From positions 1 through 37,274 of the forward strand of contig JAHBTM010000018.1 of the NCBI GenBank assembly GCA_019638635.1: a stretch of 37,274 nucleotides of DNA. The letters run 5' to 3'. This DNA is from Ferruginibacter sp. (GTDB lineage Bacteria; Bacteroidota; Bacteroidia; Chitinophagales; Chitinophagaceae). Position 1 is the stretch's first letter, and the number at the start of each line of letters is the position of its first letter. Position numbers and translations under genes: made by a program. Positions 8,709 to 16,627 of this stretch are shown here, piece by piece. The notes beneath the pieces were generated by a model, which worked only from the letters and a program-made list of their open reading frames with translations, was not told the origin of the DNA and ran no database searches.

Positions 8709-9604
8709 CAGTAACCATCCTTGGCAACAACTCAGCGTTGCCCGCATACAGCAGAAACCCCACCGCCCAGGTATTACAAACCCCAGAAGAAAGTTTTTTG
8801 ATTGATTGCGGAGAAGGAACGCAGGTGCGGTTATTGCAATATAAAATAAAGACATCCCGGATCAGCCACATATTTATTTCTCATTTACATGGGGATCATT
8901 ATTTCGGATTGATTGCATTGTTATCGAGTATGGCATTGCAAAACCGACAGCAACCCATTCATCTCTACGCTCCGGCTGCTTTGGAAAAACTCATTCAGTT
9001 GCATCTGGAAGTTGCAGAGGCAACACTCTCTTTTCCTTTGCATTTTCATCCGCTTGAAAAAGCCGGCATCATTGCTGATACGCATTCAGTGAACGTGCAT
9101 TGTTTCCCTATGCAACATCGAATACCCTGTTGGGGTTTTGTATTTAGTGAAAAGAAAAACCTGCGAAAAATTGATCCGGTTCGTGTTCAATCGTATGGCG
9201 TGCCTCCGGAATATTACCATCGGCTTCAGCTGGGAGAAGATTATATCCATCCGAAAGGAACCATCGTACCCAATAATGAACTAACCATCGAGGCGGAGCC
9301 GCCCAGAAGATATGCTTACTGTGGTGATACATTGTATTCAGAGGATATTCTCGAACATATACACGGGGTTGATTTACTGTATCATGAAACAACCTATCTC
9401 AAAGATTTTGAGTTGAAAGCCGCAAACTATTTTCATTCCACCACAGAACAGGCTGGAAGGATTGCTCAAAAGAGTGGAGCGAAGCGATTACTGATTGGCC
9501 ATTTCTCTTCTAAGTATGAAACACTGGATTGTTATCTGGATGAAACACGCGCGGTATTTCCTGCAACCGATTTAGCAATAGAAGGTGCCTGCTTTAAAGT
9601 TTAA
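8702..9604 (+). CDS. rnz: Ribonuclease Z (tRNA 3'-processing endonuclease)
   Basis: RNase Z cuts precursor tRNAs after the discriminator base and uses a zinc-dependent metallo-beta-lactamase fold. The 300-residue length is that of the short ElaC-type form. Visible motifs are IDCGEGTQ (residues 34-41), the metal-binding HLHGDH (61-66), the region around MQHRIPCWGF, the aspartate in YCGDTLY, HETTY, and the late histidine in LIGHFSSKY. The start codon lies inside the end of the STAS gene (7-base overlap). Its TAA stop interlocks with the stop of the convergent esterase-like gene within a single TTAA. Confidence 0.94.
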   Translation: MLTVTILGNNSALPAYSRNPTAQVLQTPEESFLIDCGEGTQVRLLQYKIKTSRISHIFISHLHGDHYFGLIALLSSMALQNRQQPIHLYAPAALEKLIQLHLEVAEATLSFPLHFHPLEKAGIIADTHSVNVHCFPMQHRIPCWGFVFSEKKNLRKIDPVRVQSYGVPPEYYHRLQLGEDYIHPKGTIVPNNELTIEAEPPRRYAYCGDTLYSEDILEHIHGVDLLYHETTYLKDFELKAANYFHSTTEQAGRIAQKSGAKRLLIGHFSSKYETLDCYLDETRAVFPATDLAIEGACFKV

Positions 9605-10464
9605 GGCTTATAACGGATGATATAATTGTATCCATTACCCAGTATCCAGTTGTAAAATTCAGGGAACCATCCACCCATCGGACTTTCATGTCTTTTAGGA
9701 TTTTGATGATGGGTTGAATAAATCAATGCGGAAGAATGCATTCCGATGTTATCGGTGAGTTCTTGCAAATCATCCATCTCATTTCCTTCATAAAAAAATA
9801 ACATGCCCTTATGCCCTTTACCCTGAAGTTGGTGGTTTTTCAGATACGGGAAAATGTCGGCTGGAGGAGAAAAAATACCTGCTTTTTTAAACACCTCGGG
9901 GTAACGCAACGTAGTGTATAAAGCCCATGCAGCCATTTGGCCTGAACCGGCCACCACTGCGGATTCTTTTTGAGTACGGTACACACTGTCAATGTACGGC
10001 TTCAGGTTGTTCATGAGAAAAGACGATGCACCATCTACTTGTACCGTATCGGAGAAAAAGCGATGCACCGCTACTACAATGGCCTTGGGTGCTTTAGTCT
10101 GATTTAAACTATCCAGTGCTTCATCCATCAACCATTCCTTGTTATCGGGCGACAGCGAATCACTAAATGCATGTTCTCCGCCGAGAAAATAAATAACAGG
10201 ATAACGGTTACGAGTAGACGAATAATTGGATGGTAAGTAAATCCAAATGGATGTAGTTGTATCGAGTGATTCAACAGGAAAGTGACTATGCACAAGTTGT
10301 ACCTGATTAGATACAGCGTGTTTAATGCGATTACCGATTGTATCGGCATGGTTGATTTTATTTCTCACTCCGTTCCATTCAGGCTGTCTTGCCAGTGTGG
10401 CCACTGCAAACAGGAGAATCAATCCTCCCAAACCTCCTAAACGGATGCGTGTGTTTACTTCCAT
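9601..10464 (-). CDS. Esterase-D-like alpha/beta-hydrolase with a probable missing nucleophile
   Basis: The 287-residue protein has an N-terminal hydrophobic segment (about 7-24, GGLGGLILLFAVATLA), so it is exported or membrane-anchored. The body resembles the putative esterase (esterase D/Fes-like) family: SIWIYLPSNY, YPVIYFLGGEHAF, then VVAGSGQMAAWALY and RYPEVFKKAGIFSPP. In active relatives the last block reads like AGSSMGG, with the nucleophile being the second Ser. Aligned without gaps, that position is Gly175 (codon 9940-9942) and the final Gly pair is Met-Ala. A His near the C-terminus (RHESPMGGWFPEF) looks retained. It may therefore be catalytically dead or use the adjacent Ser174. 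Its ATG overlaps the dapA stop by 10 bases, so it is probably translated with dapA. Confidence 0.75.
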   Translation of the reverse strand: MEVNTRIRLGGLGGLILLFAVATLARQPEWNGVRNKINHADTIGNRIKHAVSNQVQLVHSHFPVESLDTTTSIWIYLPSNYSSTRNRYPVIYFLGGEHAFSDSLSPDNKEWLMDEALDSLNQTKAPKAIVVAVHRFFSDTVQVDGASSFLMNNLKPYIDSVYRTQKESAVVAGSGQMAAWALYTTLRYPEVFKKAGIFSPPADIFPYLKNHQLQGKGHKGMLFFYEGNEMDDLQELTDNIGMHSSALIYSTHHQNPKRHESPMGGWFPEFYNWILGNGYNYIIRYKP

Positions 10465-11336
10465 TCGTTCACATATTGGTGAATGACCTCCCTCAGGTTT
10501 TGTGCCACAGGCACACCGGGAAGGCGCAGAATATTCCGGATGATGTTCATGCTTTCCAAAAATGCTTTCACACCGGCGGGATTGTTTTCAGCAAACATTA
10601 AATTGTATGCTTCAATCAGGATATCGTTCAGTTTTTTAGCCTCAGAAAACCGATGTTGTAAACTAAGGCGGACCATGTCAGAAAAGGCGTTAGGGTAAGC
10701 ATTGGCCGCTACGCTGATTACTCCATCCATTCCACAGGCCAACTGTGGCAGGGCGAGGGCGTCATCACCACTCACTACCAAAAAATCTTCGGGTGCTGAT
10801 TTTAGTATATCCATCACCTGCATCATATCGCCACTGGCTTCCTTGATGCCGGCAATGTTTTTTTCTTCTGCCAAACGCAGTGTGGTGGCTGCCGTCATGT
10901 TTCTGCCGGTTCTTCCTGGCACGTTGTATAAAATGACGGGAACCGGTGAAGCGGCTGCCACTTCAACATAGTGTCTGTATATGCCTTCCTGTGAGGGTTT
11001 GTTATAGTACGGGCTGGCGCTCAATACAGCCACCGCATCCTCTAAAGGCAAAGAACGCAACTCATCTACAACTGAACGTGTATGGTTACCTCCACAACCC
11101 ACTACCATTGGTACACGACCGCGAATGGTTTTGGCAGTAAAATGAATGATGTCTTTCTTTTCGCCGGAGGAGAGAACCGGTGTTTCACCCGTAGTGCCGA
11201 GCGACACAATATATTCCGCACCCCCCGTAATAATATGCTCAATCAGCCGTTCCAGTGCATCATGGTCTATGCTTTCATCTTCTTTAAAGGGCGTTACAAT
11301 AGCCACTCCGGTTCCTCTTAAAACTTTTTTCAGCAT
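10455..11336 (-). CDS. dapA: 4-hydroxy-tetrahydrodipicolinate synthase
   Basis: DapA condenses pyruvate with L-aspartate semialdehyde, the first committed step to diaminopimelate and lysine. The 293-residue length is typical. Visible active-site features are GTTGE (about 47-51), the tyrosine in LYNVPGRTG (Y137) and the Schiff-base lysine in IAGIKEASGD (K165). The gene is followed with a 10-base overlap by an esterase-like gene and preceded, 38 bases upstream on the same strand, by an L,D-transpeptidase-like gene. The three could share a transcript, which would group diaminopimelate supply with a peptidoglycan-type enzyme; that grouping is inference. Confidence 0.95.
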   Translation of the reverse strand: MLKKVLRGTGVAIVTPFKEDESIDHDALERLIEHIITGGAEYIVSLGTTGETPVLSSGEKKDIIHFTAKTIRGRVPMVVGCGGNHTRSVVDELRSLPLEDAVAVLSASPYYNKPSQEGIYRHYVEVAAASPVPVILYNVPGRTGRNMTAATTLRLAEEKNIAGIKEASGDMMQVMDILKSAPEDFLVVSGDDALALPQLACGMDGVISVAANAYPNAFSDMVRLSLQHRFSEAKKLNDILIEAYNLMFAENNPAGVKAFLESMNIIRNILRLPGVPVAQNLREVIHQYVNEWK

Positions 11337-11374
11337 ACTAACAGTTAGGGTTAAATGTTATAAAACATAGTTCC

Positions 11375-12184
11375 TCAGCCAAGGGTAGATTGAATGAGCT
11401 TTGATTTTTTTACATAGTTGGTCCGGTTGCTGTAGATAAACAACAAGGATCCTTCTTTTATCTTATCAATGATGGGGCGATTGAGGTTTTCGGGTAAAGC
11501 AGGACAACCATGACTTCGGCCGAGATACCCTTGCTGACGAATGAATTGTTCGCTAACATAAGGTGCGCCATGTACTACAATAGCCCTTTCTTCCGCCTTA
11601 TGGTTGATGCCGTTTTCCAACCCTTTCAACTTCATTGAAAATCCGTTTTTACCATTGTACGTTCCAGCCGTTTCGTAAAATCCCACACTGCTTTGAAAAC
11701 TTTCGGGAACGTTGGAAAAAGATTCAGCCACCAATTTACCCGAACCTCTTCCGTGGGCCACATAGGTATTAAACAGTACTTTTCCGGCTTCTACATCCAG
11801 AATAAACAATCGTTTTTGTGAAGAGGGTAATGAGAAGTCAATGATAGTGAGTAATTCGTCTTTGCGTATATTTCTGGATTCCTTTAGTTTGAGGTATCCC
11901 TGAACGGCCAGGTCGTAGGCTTCATCGGAAAGGCCCATATGATCTAATTCGAGGGCTTCGTATAAGGTATCCAGTTTTGAAATATCGTCAACACTATGTG
12001 TTGACGCGACACTATGTGTTGACGCGACACTAAGTGTTGACTCGACATTATGTGTTGACTCAATACTATTTATTGACGCGACACCATGTTTCATGGTCAT
12101 TGAAAATGCTACAGGGATGTGCAACATCAGGCCGAGAATGAAGCATGAAAGAAATACGCGATTTCGAAAGCACGCTTTTATCAT
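11375..12184 (-). CDS. Murein L,D-transpeptidase catalytic-domain family protein (YkuD_2-like)
   Basis: The 269-residue protein starts with a signal peptide (about 1-28, VFLSCFILGLMLHIPVAFS). A low-complexity segment (about 35-66) follows, built from the hexapeptide VASTHS and variants and encoded by an 18-bp tandem repeat. After a helical stretch (DTLYEALELDHMGLSDEAY) comes the catalytic domain with AHGRGSGK, IVVHGAPYVSE and the signature GRSHGCPALP, where Cys227 is the predicted nucleophile. Enzymes of this fold form or edit 3-3 peptidoglycan cross-links or attach proteins to peptidoglycan; this subfamily is little characterised. The repeat segment is probably a flexible periplasmic linker. 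The gene has its own candidate promoter and is the first of a possible unit with dapA. Confidence 0.82.
   Translation of the reverse strand: MIKACFRNRVFLSCFILGLMLHIPVAFSMTMKHGVASINSIESTHNVESTLSVASTHSVASTHSVDDISKLDTLYEALELDHMGLSDEAYDLAVQGYLKLKESRNIRKDELLTIIDFSLPSSQKRLFILDVEAGKVLFNTYVAHGRGSGKLVAESFSNVPESFQSSVGFYETAGTYNGKNGFSMKLKGLENGINHKAEERAIVVHGAPYVSEQFIRQQGYLGRSHGCPALPENLNRPIIDKIKEGSLLFIYSNRTNYVKKSKLIQSTLG
11991..12080 (-). repeat. Five tandem 18-bp repeats inside the L,D-transpeptidase gene
   Basis: Five head-to-tail copies begin at 11991, 12009, 12027, 12045 and 12063. On the plus strand the unit is ACACTATGTGTTGACGCG. The first two copies are identical and later ones carry substitutions (for example CTAAG, GACTCG, TTTATT). 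The length keeps the reading frame and encodes a hexapeptide close to VASTHS. Decay increases from copy 1 to copy 5, the pattern of stepwise expansion by slippage. The repeat is entirely coding. Confidence 0.9.
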
Positions 12185-12256
12185 GTTGATTATTTTAAAA
12201 ATTTTACACTCGTTTACATCCTTTCAACGCTTTTACCACTGAAAAATTTTGACGGG

Positions 12257-12264
12257 CAAAGATA
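12257..12264 (-). promoter_or_regulatory. Candidate -7 element (TATCTTTG) of the L,D-transpeptidase gene
   Basis: The reverse strand reads TATCTTTG, a perfect TAnnTTTG match, about 72 bases before the start codon. I see no good TTTG at the expected -33 distance. Confidence 0.45.
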
Positions 12265-12449
12265 CCCCATGTTCGCGAAAACATCCTGTTAAATAGCATC
12301 TCTGCCACATGCATATCTGATAGTTCAAAACATGCTCCAAAACCGCAGGGAGAGCGTTAAATCCATCTTAAAACATACAAATTGATTATCAACCATTTAA
12401 ATATATGTAGGTGTAAACCATCTTAACCATCCACCTGAAAAAAAGGCAT

Positions 12450-12476
12450 AAAAAAAGCGACCGGAACACCGGTCGC
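12450..12476 (-). terminator. Rho-independent terminator of the LamG T9SS gene
   Basis: On the minus strand a perfect 8-bp GC-rich stem (GCGACCGG/CCGGTCGC, 4-base loop) is followed by seven T residues, 22 bases after the stop codon. It is the strongest terminator in the window together with that of clpC. Confidence 0.95.
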
Positions 12477-12498
12477 CTCAACTTACTTGAAAATTATT

Positions 12499-15195
12499 TT
12501 ATTGCTTAACCACTCTAACTACCTCTCCGTTAGCAAGTTGTACAAAGTACATTCCCGGAGCCAATTTAGACAAGTTAATATTTTGGTTGAAATTGCTTAG
12601 CAGAACATATGCCACTTTAACACCCTGGCTATTCAGGACAACCGCACGGGTATTCAGTAATGCACGGCTATTGAATACGAGCGTAAACTGATCCTTAAAC
12701 GGATTAGGATATGTGCGCACCAGAGAAGCTGTACCGGCGTTATTTACGGCTATGATATTGCTGAATTTCTCTCTACCGTCAACATCCAACTGGCGGAGGC
12801 GGTAGGTATTGGTTCCAGGTAATGGAGCATAATCGGTAAGTGCATAATTCGATGCCGTTAAACCTGAAGCCGGAACGAAACCTATCTTCACCCAGCTTTC
12901 CTGGTTGGGCCCGGAACGTAATACTTCAAACCCTGCATTGTTCACTTCGTTTTCTGTATTCCATTTTAAGTCGACTACTTTTTGATTCATTGCTCCGGTG
13001 AAAGACAGCAGAGAAACCGGAACAGGACCAATACCCTCACCTATTACATCGAAAGTAAACAATGCTTCATCCGTATCATTGTTATCAATGTTGACGGTGG
13101 CGAATTTCGGACCGTTCACCGTTGAGGCAAAACGAATCACCATGCAAGAGGAATCACCGGGTGCAATCGTTGAAGCCGGAGGTGTGGTGATGGTAAATGC
13201 GCTGGCGTTTACACCGGTAATAGTAATTGTATTAATAATTAAATCGGCACCACCGGTATTCTTAATACAGAATGTACGGTCGATACCCGGAGCTGCATAA
13301 AAACCAAAATCGGTTCCATCAGTAACTGTAGGGGAAGTATCTCCGTCGGTAATACAGTTTTGTAAACCTTCTACGCGGATATTAGACAATACGCAAGACG
13401 TTGTAGCGGGAGAGCCATCCGCTACCCAGTTCGAAAGCAACCCGTTCAATTGGAAGTTAAACAACACCGCATCCAGTTTATTACAAGTGCGGTCTTTCAA
13501 TACAGTTTCAGACGAATTTTGTAATCCGGCCGTTCCCTGATTAAAATCGTAGTAGGCTGTCAGACCTGCTGCATCGTCGGCAATATTACACATATAACTT
13601 GCTGCTATTTCTGCATCGGTACGTGCAACAGACCAGATTCTTACTTCATCTATTTTACCATCAAACAGGAAAGCTGAGTTGAATGCACCGATTTGCAGGT
13701 TGAGATCGGTACCATATGCACCGCCTGCTTCCGTATCTACCAGCACTCCATTTTTAAAGAGTTTCAATGTACCTGTACCTGCATCGTAAGTAACAGCCAC
13801 ATGATACCATTGTCCGGCTACCAGAGCGCCTGTTCCATCAGACAATTCAATCAGGTTTCCGCCACCTAGGTTACCAGCGGCATCTACATACACAGCCGTG
13901 GTGTTACCGGTGAGGAGATTCATTACTCCGGCGCCAACTGTTCTTGGATTAATCCACATTTCTTTGGTATAGCTACCGGTAATGCTTACAGGCGTTTGAA
14001 CAAAGGAGAATAAACCATCAAAATCAAGTGAAGCACCGCGTGCTGCATTATTACCCTGCACGTCAAATTCGTAGTCTGATTCATCCGAATCGTTGCTGGT
14101 AATGGTGATGGTAGCGGTTTTAATTCCGTAAGAAAGTGTGGGGTTAAAAGTAACAGTGAATGTTTGTGAAGTTCCCGGAGCGATATTCATTGGTAAAGCC
14201 CCGTTCACCGAAAAGTCGGTTGGGTTAGAGCTGGTGAAAGCTGTTACATTCAATGTACCGGTTCCGTTGTTGCGGATGGTGAATGTTCGAGTGAGAGCAG
14301 CTTGTACTATCACTCCAAAGTCGGTTCCATCGATTGTTGCCGGCGTATTATCACCGTCATCGATACAGTTCCCGTTTAAACCCACCAGCCTGATTTCAGG
14401 TATAGCGGAGCAAACCCCTGTAAAGCTTGGTGGCTGGCTGCTTACAAAATTTGAGGTTGCTCCATTCAATGCAAAACCGTTCAGTGTTCCGTTGAGTGGA
14501 TTACAAACATCATTTACATCCAGCAACGCGGTAATGGCTGTATTGTTTCCAGCGGCAATACCCTGATTAAAAGTATAATAGGCAGCCAGGCCGGTAGATG
14601 TATGACTGATTTCACAGTTGTATGAAGCGGCAATTTCGGCAGGGGTTCTTACCACATTCCAAATGCGCACTTCGTCTATTTGTCCACCGAAATGAAAAGC
14701 CGACTGATACGCTCCAATTTGCAGGATGGGTTCAAATCCATAAAATGCACCGGGCTTGGTATCTACAGCCACCCCGTTTTTATACAGAACGAGGGTACCG
14801 GTACCCACGTCGTATGTAACAGCTACATGGTACCATTGGCCAGGAATCAGTGCGCCGGTTCCGTCAGAGAGTTCAACTAAGTTTCCGCCACCCAGGTTTC
14901 CGGTACCATCCACATATACTGCGGTAGAATTCCCGGAGAGGATATTTTGGGGCAAGCCGGTAATGGCATTCACTTTAACCCAAACTTCTTTGGTGTAACT
15001 GCCAAACAAAGTAACGGGAAGATCCACCTGATCATTCACACCATCGAAATCGAGTGATTGACCAGCCTGAGCCATCACGCCTGATGAAGCGCCGGCTACC
15101 AATACAATACATATCAGGGCGATGTGTTTGAGTTTGCGACGAATATACTGTGTTGCAGCAACTGCAGCGGGGGTTGAGTAGAAATGCATTTTCAT
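12499..15195 (-). CDS. Secreted T9SS protein with two LamG/HYDIN-type module pairs
   Basis: With the start at 15195 the protein has 898 residues (another ATG at 15222 would add 9). A signal peptide (KHIALICIVLVAGASSGVMAQA) precedes a LamG/concanavalin-like domain (SLDFDGVNDQVDLP to IDEVRIWNVVRTPAEIAASY). Next is an ASH/HYDIN-like 'choice-of-anchor D' beta-sandwich (TDFGVIVQAALTRTFTIRNNG to DSDESDYEFDVQG). The pair is then repeated: LamG again (SLDFDGLFSFVQTP to IDEVRIWSVARTDAEI) and HYDIN again (TDFGFYAAPGIDRTFCIKNTG). A fibronectin-like linker (LLSFTGAMNQKVVDLKWNTENE) and a T9SS type A sorting domain (YPNPFKDQFTLVF to LAPGMYFVQL) end it. LamG domains bind glycans or proteins, so a surface or secreted adhesin-like role is likely. 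No catalytic motif is seen. Confidence 0.85.
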   Translation of the reverse strand: MKMHFYSTPAAVAATQYIRRKLKHIALICIVLVAGASSGVMAQAGQSLDFDGVNDQVDLPVTLFGSYTKEVWVKVNAITGLPQNILSGNSTAVYVDGTGNLGGGNLVELSDGTGALIPGQWYHVAVTYDVGTGTLVLYKNGVAVDTKPGAFYGFEPILQIGAYQSAFHFGGQIDEVRIWNVVRTPAEIAASYNCEISHTSTGLAAYYTFNQGIAAGNNTAITALLDVNDVCNPLNGTLNGFALNGATSNFVSSQPPSFTGVCSAIPEIRLVGLNGNCIDDGDNTPATIDGTDFGVIVQAALTRTFTIRNNGTGTLNVTAFTSSNPTDFSVNGALPMNIAPGTSQTFTVTFNPTLSYGIKTATITITSNDSDESDYEFDVQGNNAARGASLDFDGLFSFVQTPVSITGSYTKEMWINPRTVGAGVMNLLTGNTTAVYVDAAGNLGGGNLIELSDGTGALVAGQWYHVAVTYDAGTGTLKLFKNGVLVDTEAGGAYGTDLNLQIGAFNSAFLFDGKIDEVRIWSVARTDAEIAASYMCNIADDAAGLTAYYDFNQGTAGLQNSSETVLKDRTCNKLDAVLFNFQLNGLLSNWVADGSPATTSCVLSNIRVEGLQNCITDGDTSPTVTDGTDFGFYAAPGIDRTFCIKNTGGADLIINTITITGVNASAFTITTPPASTIAPGDSSCMVIRFASTVNGPKFATVNIDNNDTDEALFTFDVIGEGIGPVPVSLLSFTGAMNQKVVDLKWNTENEVNNAGFEVLRSGPNQESWVKIGFVPASGLTASNYALTDYAPLPGTNTYRLRQLDVDGREKFSNIIAVNNAGTASLVRTYPNPFKDQFTLVFNSRALLNTRAVVLNSQGVKVAYVLLSNFNQNINLSKLAPGMYFVQLANGEVVRVVKQ

Positions 15196-15323
15196 GAATT
15201 GTGTTTTAAGTACAGGGATCATTAATAACCAAATGGTCGTGGTTCAACAAAGGTTGGATTATTACGCCGCTCCGGTAAGATTGGCTTAGATAAGGTACAA
15301 TTTAACATTTACTTACCTATTTG

Positions 15324-15331
15324 CAAAATTA
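15324..15331 (-). promoter_or_regulatory. Candidate promoter (-7 TAATTTTG) of the LamG T9SS gene
   Basis: On the reverse strand TAATTTTG matches TAnnTTTG, and a TTTG lies 22 bases upstream, within the -33 spacing reported for Bacteroidota promoters. The leader to the start codon would be about 120 bases. This is the best two-part promoter match in the window. Confidence 0.5.
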
Positions 15332-15481
15332 AAGATACTTTACGGATTATGTTCAAATTTCAAATAATATCTGCAAAAAGAACAGGCCTTTAGAAATTCG
15401 CTGGCAGATATCACCTTCTTACACTATTTTAGCCCGCAAAGCGTTATCTGTTAGCCATTTAAAGACTAAACCCACTTTTCT

Positions 15482-16627
15482 ATGCCGGTTTCTGAAGTTC
15501 CGAAGAAGAAGATTTATTTTGAAAATCTGGATGGATTACGGTTCTTCTGTTTTCTGGCAGTATTCCTGTACCATAGTTTTATCACTGAAAGTGCTGAAAT
15601 TGGTGAGTCTGCGGTATTTAACACCGTGAAACATGACATATTTGGAAATGGATTTTTGGGAGTGAATTTTTTCTTCGTACTCAGTGGATTTTTAATTACT
15701 TATTTATTGATTGAAGAGAAGAAACTGAAAGGCAAAATCAACATTCCGAATTTCTGGCTTCGCCGGATTTTACGCATATGGCCATTGTATTATGCCTGCG
15801 TGCTCATTGGCTTTGTAGTGTTTCCGGCCATTAAATCATTTGCCGGGGGAGTTCCGGATGAATCTGCCAATCCCTGGTATTACATTGCCTTTATCAGCAA
15901 TTTTGATTACATCCGTAGCGGAATGCCCGATGCGCCCGGATTGGGTGTATTGTGGAGTGTGGCCATTGAGGAACAGTTTTATCTGGTATGGCCGGTGATT
16001 TTATCCCTATTCCCTATTCGGTTATATTGGATTCCGTTTACGGCCATTATTGGCGGTAGTCTGGTTTTCAGGGCGATGAACGATGTGCCGAAGCTGCATG
16101 AAATGCATACCCTTTCCTGTATAGGGGATATGGCCATTGGGGCTTTTGGCGCGTGGCTTTATCTGCAAAAAGAAAAATTTTCGAACATCATTCAAAACCT
16201 CCCGGTTGCTGCCATTGCAGGGATATATGTGCTGTTAATAACCGTTTTTCTATTCAGGGACGAATGGCTGTTGCACCACTCTGTAGTGCGGATTATTGAA
16301 CGTGGATTGATTTCGTGTGTGATGTTGCTGGTGATTCTGGAACAATGTTTCAGCAAGCACTCCTTCTATAAAATGTCGTCATTAAAATCAATTACCAAAC
16401 TAGGCGTATTTACCTACGGATTGTACTGCCTTCATTTTTTAATTCTTTCCATCACATTAGGGGTAACCAAAACACTCGGCATGAATACTGCACTTTGGCA
16501 AGTGATGTTGCTGGAACCTGTTTTAGCACTCGCCATCACCATAGTAGCCGCCAAAATCAGCTATCGTTATTTTGAGTTGCCGTTCCTGAAACTCAAAGAC
16601 CGGTTCAGCTATATTACACGGCACTAA
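15482..16627 (+). CDS. Acyltransferase-3 family membrane protein (OafA/YrhL-like)
   Basis: This 381-residue polytopic membrane protein belongs to the family that O-acylates (usually acetylates) surface polysaccharides, lipids or peptidoglycan. Diagnostic text is LDGLRFFCFLAVFLYHSF near the N-terminus, with the catalytic-type His after LY, then RRILRIWPLYYA and WSVAIEEQFYLVWPV. About ten hydrophobic segments follow. There is no attached SGNH domain, but the next gene, convergent and abutting, encodes an SGNH hydrolase; the two are not co-transcribed. A TATTTTAG at 15425-15432 may be a weak -7 element. The acceptor cannot be predicted. Confidence 0.9.
   Translation: MPVSEVPKKKIYFENLDGLRFFCFLAVFLYHSFITESAEIGESAVFNTVKHDIFGNGFLGVNFFFVLSGFLITYLLIEEKKLKGKINIPNFWLRRILRIWPLYYACVLIGFVVFPAIKSFAGGVPDESANPWYYIAFISNFDYIRSGMPDAPGLGVLWSVAIEEQFYLVWPVILSLFPIRLYWIPFTAIIGGSLVFRAMNDVPKLHEMHTLSCIGDMAIGAFGAWLYLQKEKFSNIIQNLPVAAIAGIYVLLITVFLFRDEWLLHHSVVRIIERGLISCVMLLVILEQCFSKHSFYKMSSLKSITKLGVFTYGLYCLHFLILSITLGVTKTLGMNTALWQVMLLEPVLALAITIVAAKISYRYFELPFLKLKDRFSYITRH

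Larger units (their letters stand above)
12185..12498. other. 314-base intergenic region between two minus-strand genes
   Basis: The region holds the L,D-transpeptidase promoter candidate near its left side and the terminator of the upstream LamG gene near its right side. Between them (about 12270-12440) is AT-rich text with no convincing reading frame, RNA gene or repeat. An imperfect AGGTG/CACCT inverted repeat around 12410-12436 is too weak to call. Confidence 0.6.

Noticed and set aside
11991..12080. CRISPR-like or integron-like repeat array
   Set aside because: The 18-bp units are directly joined without spacers, lie in frame within a gene and encode a peptide repeat.
14138..14566. 142-residue plus-strand frame inside the LamG gene
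   Set aside because: It is the antisense shadow of a repetitive Thr/Gly/Asn-rich coding region and has no family-like text.
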